A stretch of DNA of 14,305 bases from Clostridiales bacterium. GTDB taxonomy: Bacteria; Bacillota; Clostridia; Lutisporales; Lutisporaceae. A model generated the notes under the pieces. It was given only the letters and a program-made list of their open reading frames with translations. It was not told the DNA's origin and did not search any database. Below are positions 14,038-14,305 of this stretch, in pieces; position 1 is the stretch's first letter; each line of letters begins with the position of its first letter. The DNA lies in the NCBI GenBank assembly GCA_012522255.1, contig JAAYKT010000068.1, positions 1 through 14,305 of the forward strand, read 5' to 3'. A program made the translations under genes and the position numbers.

Positions 14038-14305
14038 ATGGGGAAAAGAATTTTGATAATAGGTGCCTTTTTAATGCTGTTTTTGGGCTTGATTTATGCC
14101 TGGTCTTTATTTGCAGCGCCTCTTGAAGCAGAGTTCGGGTGGAGCAGGAGTCAAACCTCCGTAACATTTTCCATCAGCATGATAACTTTTTGCCTTGGTT
14201 CTATTATGTCTGGTTTTATTTTGAAAAAACGGCCACCCCGCAATGTACTATTGATTTCTGCAGTGCTATTTTTAATCGGCTTTTTTATGACTTCAAGAAT
14301 AACGA
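14038..14305 (+). CDS. oxalate/formate antiporter-type MFS protein (partial, 3' end outside window)
   Basis: The first 89 codons of a membrane protein are present and open to the window edge. After a short MGKR head, helix 1 carries GLIYAWSLFAAPLEAEFGWSRSQ, the well-known start of the OFA subgroup of MFS transporters (oxalate:formate antiporter family), whose members move small monocarboxylates or dicarboxylates. A second and a third hydrophobic helix follow, with a KKRPPRN loop where motif A would lie; this loop lacks the usual GxLxDRxG pattern. The ATG follows a GGAG by 8 bases. Its closeness to the aldehyde dehydrogenase remnant suggests a former shared catabolic role. The true substrate is unknown. 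Confidence 0.85.
   Translation, partial: MGKRILIIGAFLMLFLGLIYAWSLFAAPLEAEFGWSRSQTSVTFSISMITFCLGSIMSGFILKKRPPRNVLLISAVLFLIGFFMTSRIT

Noticed and set aside
1..14305. CRISPR array, tRNA or insertion sequence
   Set aside because: No regularly spaced repeats, no cloverleaf-type segment and no transposase-like reading frame or terminal inverted repeats were seen on either strand.

Overview
The window looks like a chromosomal segment of a low-GC Gram-positive bacterium, most likely class Clostridia. The evidence is AT-rich DNA, strong AGGAGG-type ribosome binding sites, occasional TTG/GTG starts, an L-box (lysine) riboswitch of Firmicute type, and meso-diaminopimelate dehydrogenase used for lysine and cell-wall precursor synthesis. 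Genus cannot be read from the sequence alone.

Layout. (1) Positions 1-3700, + strand, form a visibly AT-richer DNA-modification island. It holds an Mrr-type restriction nuclease, a leader region with a GATC inverted repeat and competing hairpins, a Dam/DpnM-type GATC adenine methylase, a DpnII-family endonuclease that appears to have lost its catalytic core by an in-frame deletion, and a second amino-methyltransferase with an unusual motif order. (2) Positions 3750-4775 hold a Dps-like ferritin (-) divergent from a small HxlR-type regulator (+), with a palindromic promoter region between them. (3) Positions 4786-5343 (-) encode a cupin protein with a Cys-rich N-terminus. (4) Positions 5464-11037 (-) form a lysine/diaminopimelate cluster: ddh with its own promoter, then a lysine riboswitch (promoter, aptamer, terminator) controlling lysA-lysC-dapA-dapB, closed by a hairpin at 5464-5487. 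Only aspartate-semialdehyde dehydrogenase is missing for a full route from aspartate to lysine via Ddh. (5) Positions 11177-14305 (+) hold an MFS transporter, a CoA-acylating-type aldehyde dehydrogenase pseudogene (frameshifting internal deletion plus an amber stop), a 13-bp long-loop inverted repeat, and the start of an oxalate/formate-antiporter-type MFS protein that runs off the window.

How the genes fit together. High lysine should fold the riboswitch and stop transcription before lysA, lowering lysine and DAP synthesis, while ddh upstream is outside that control. The modification island probably still methylates GATC, but its cognate nuclease is likely dead, leaving a methylation-only remnant beside a separate Mrr nuclease. 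I found no CRISPR array, tRNA, rRNA or complete insertion sequence. The best leads are the core-deleted DpnII homologue, the GATC-containing leader of the methylase gene, and the unusual third-gene methyltransferase.
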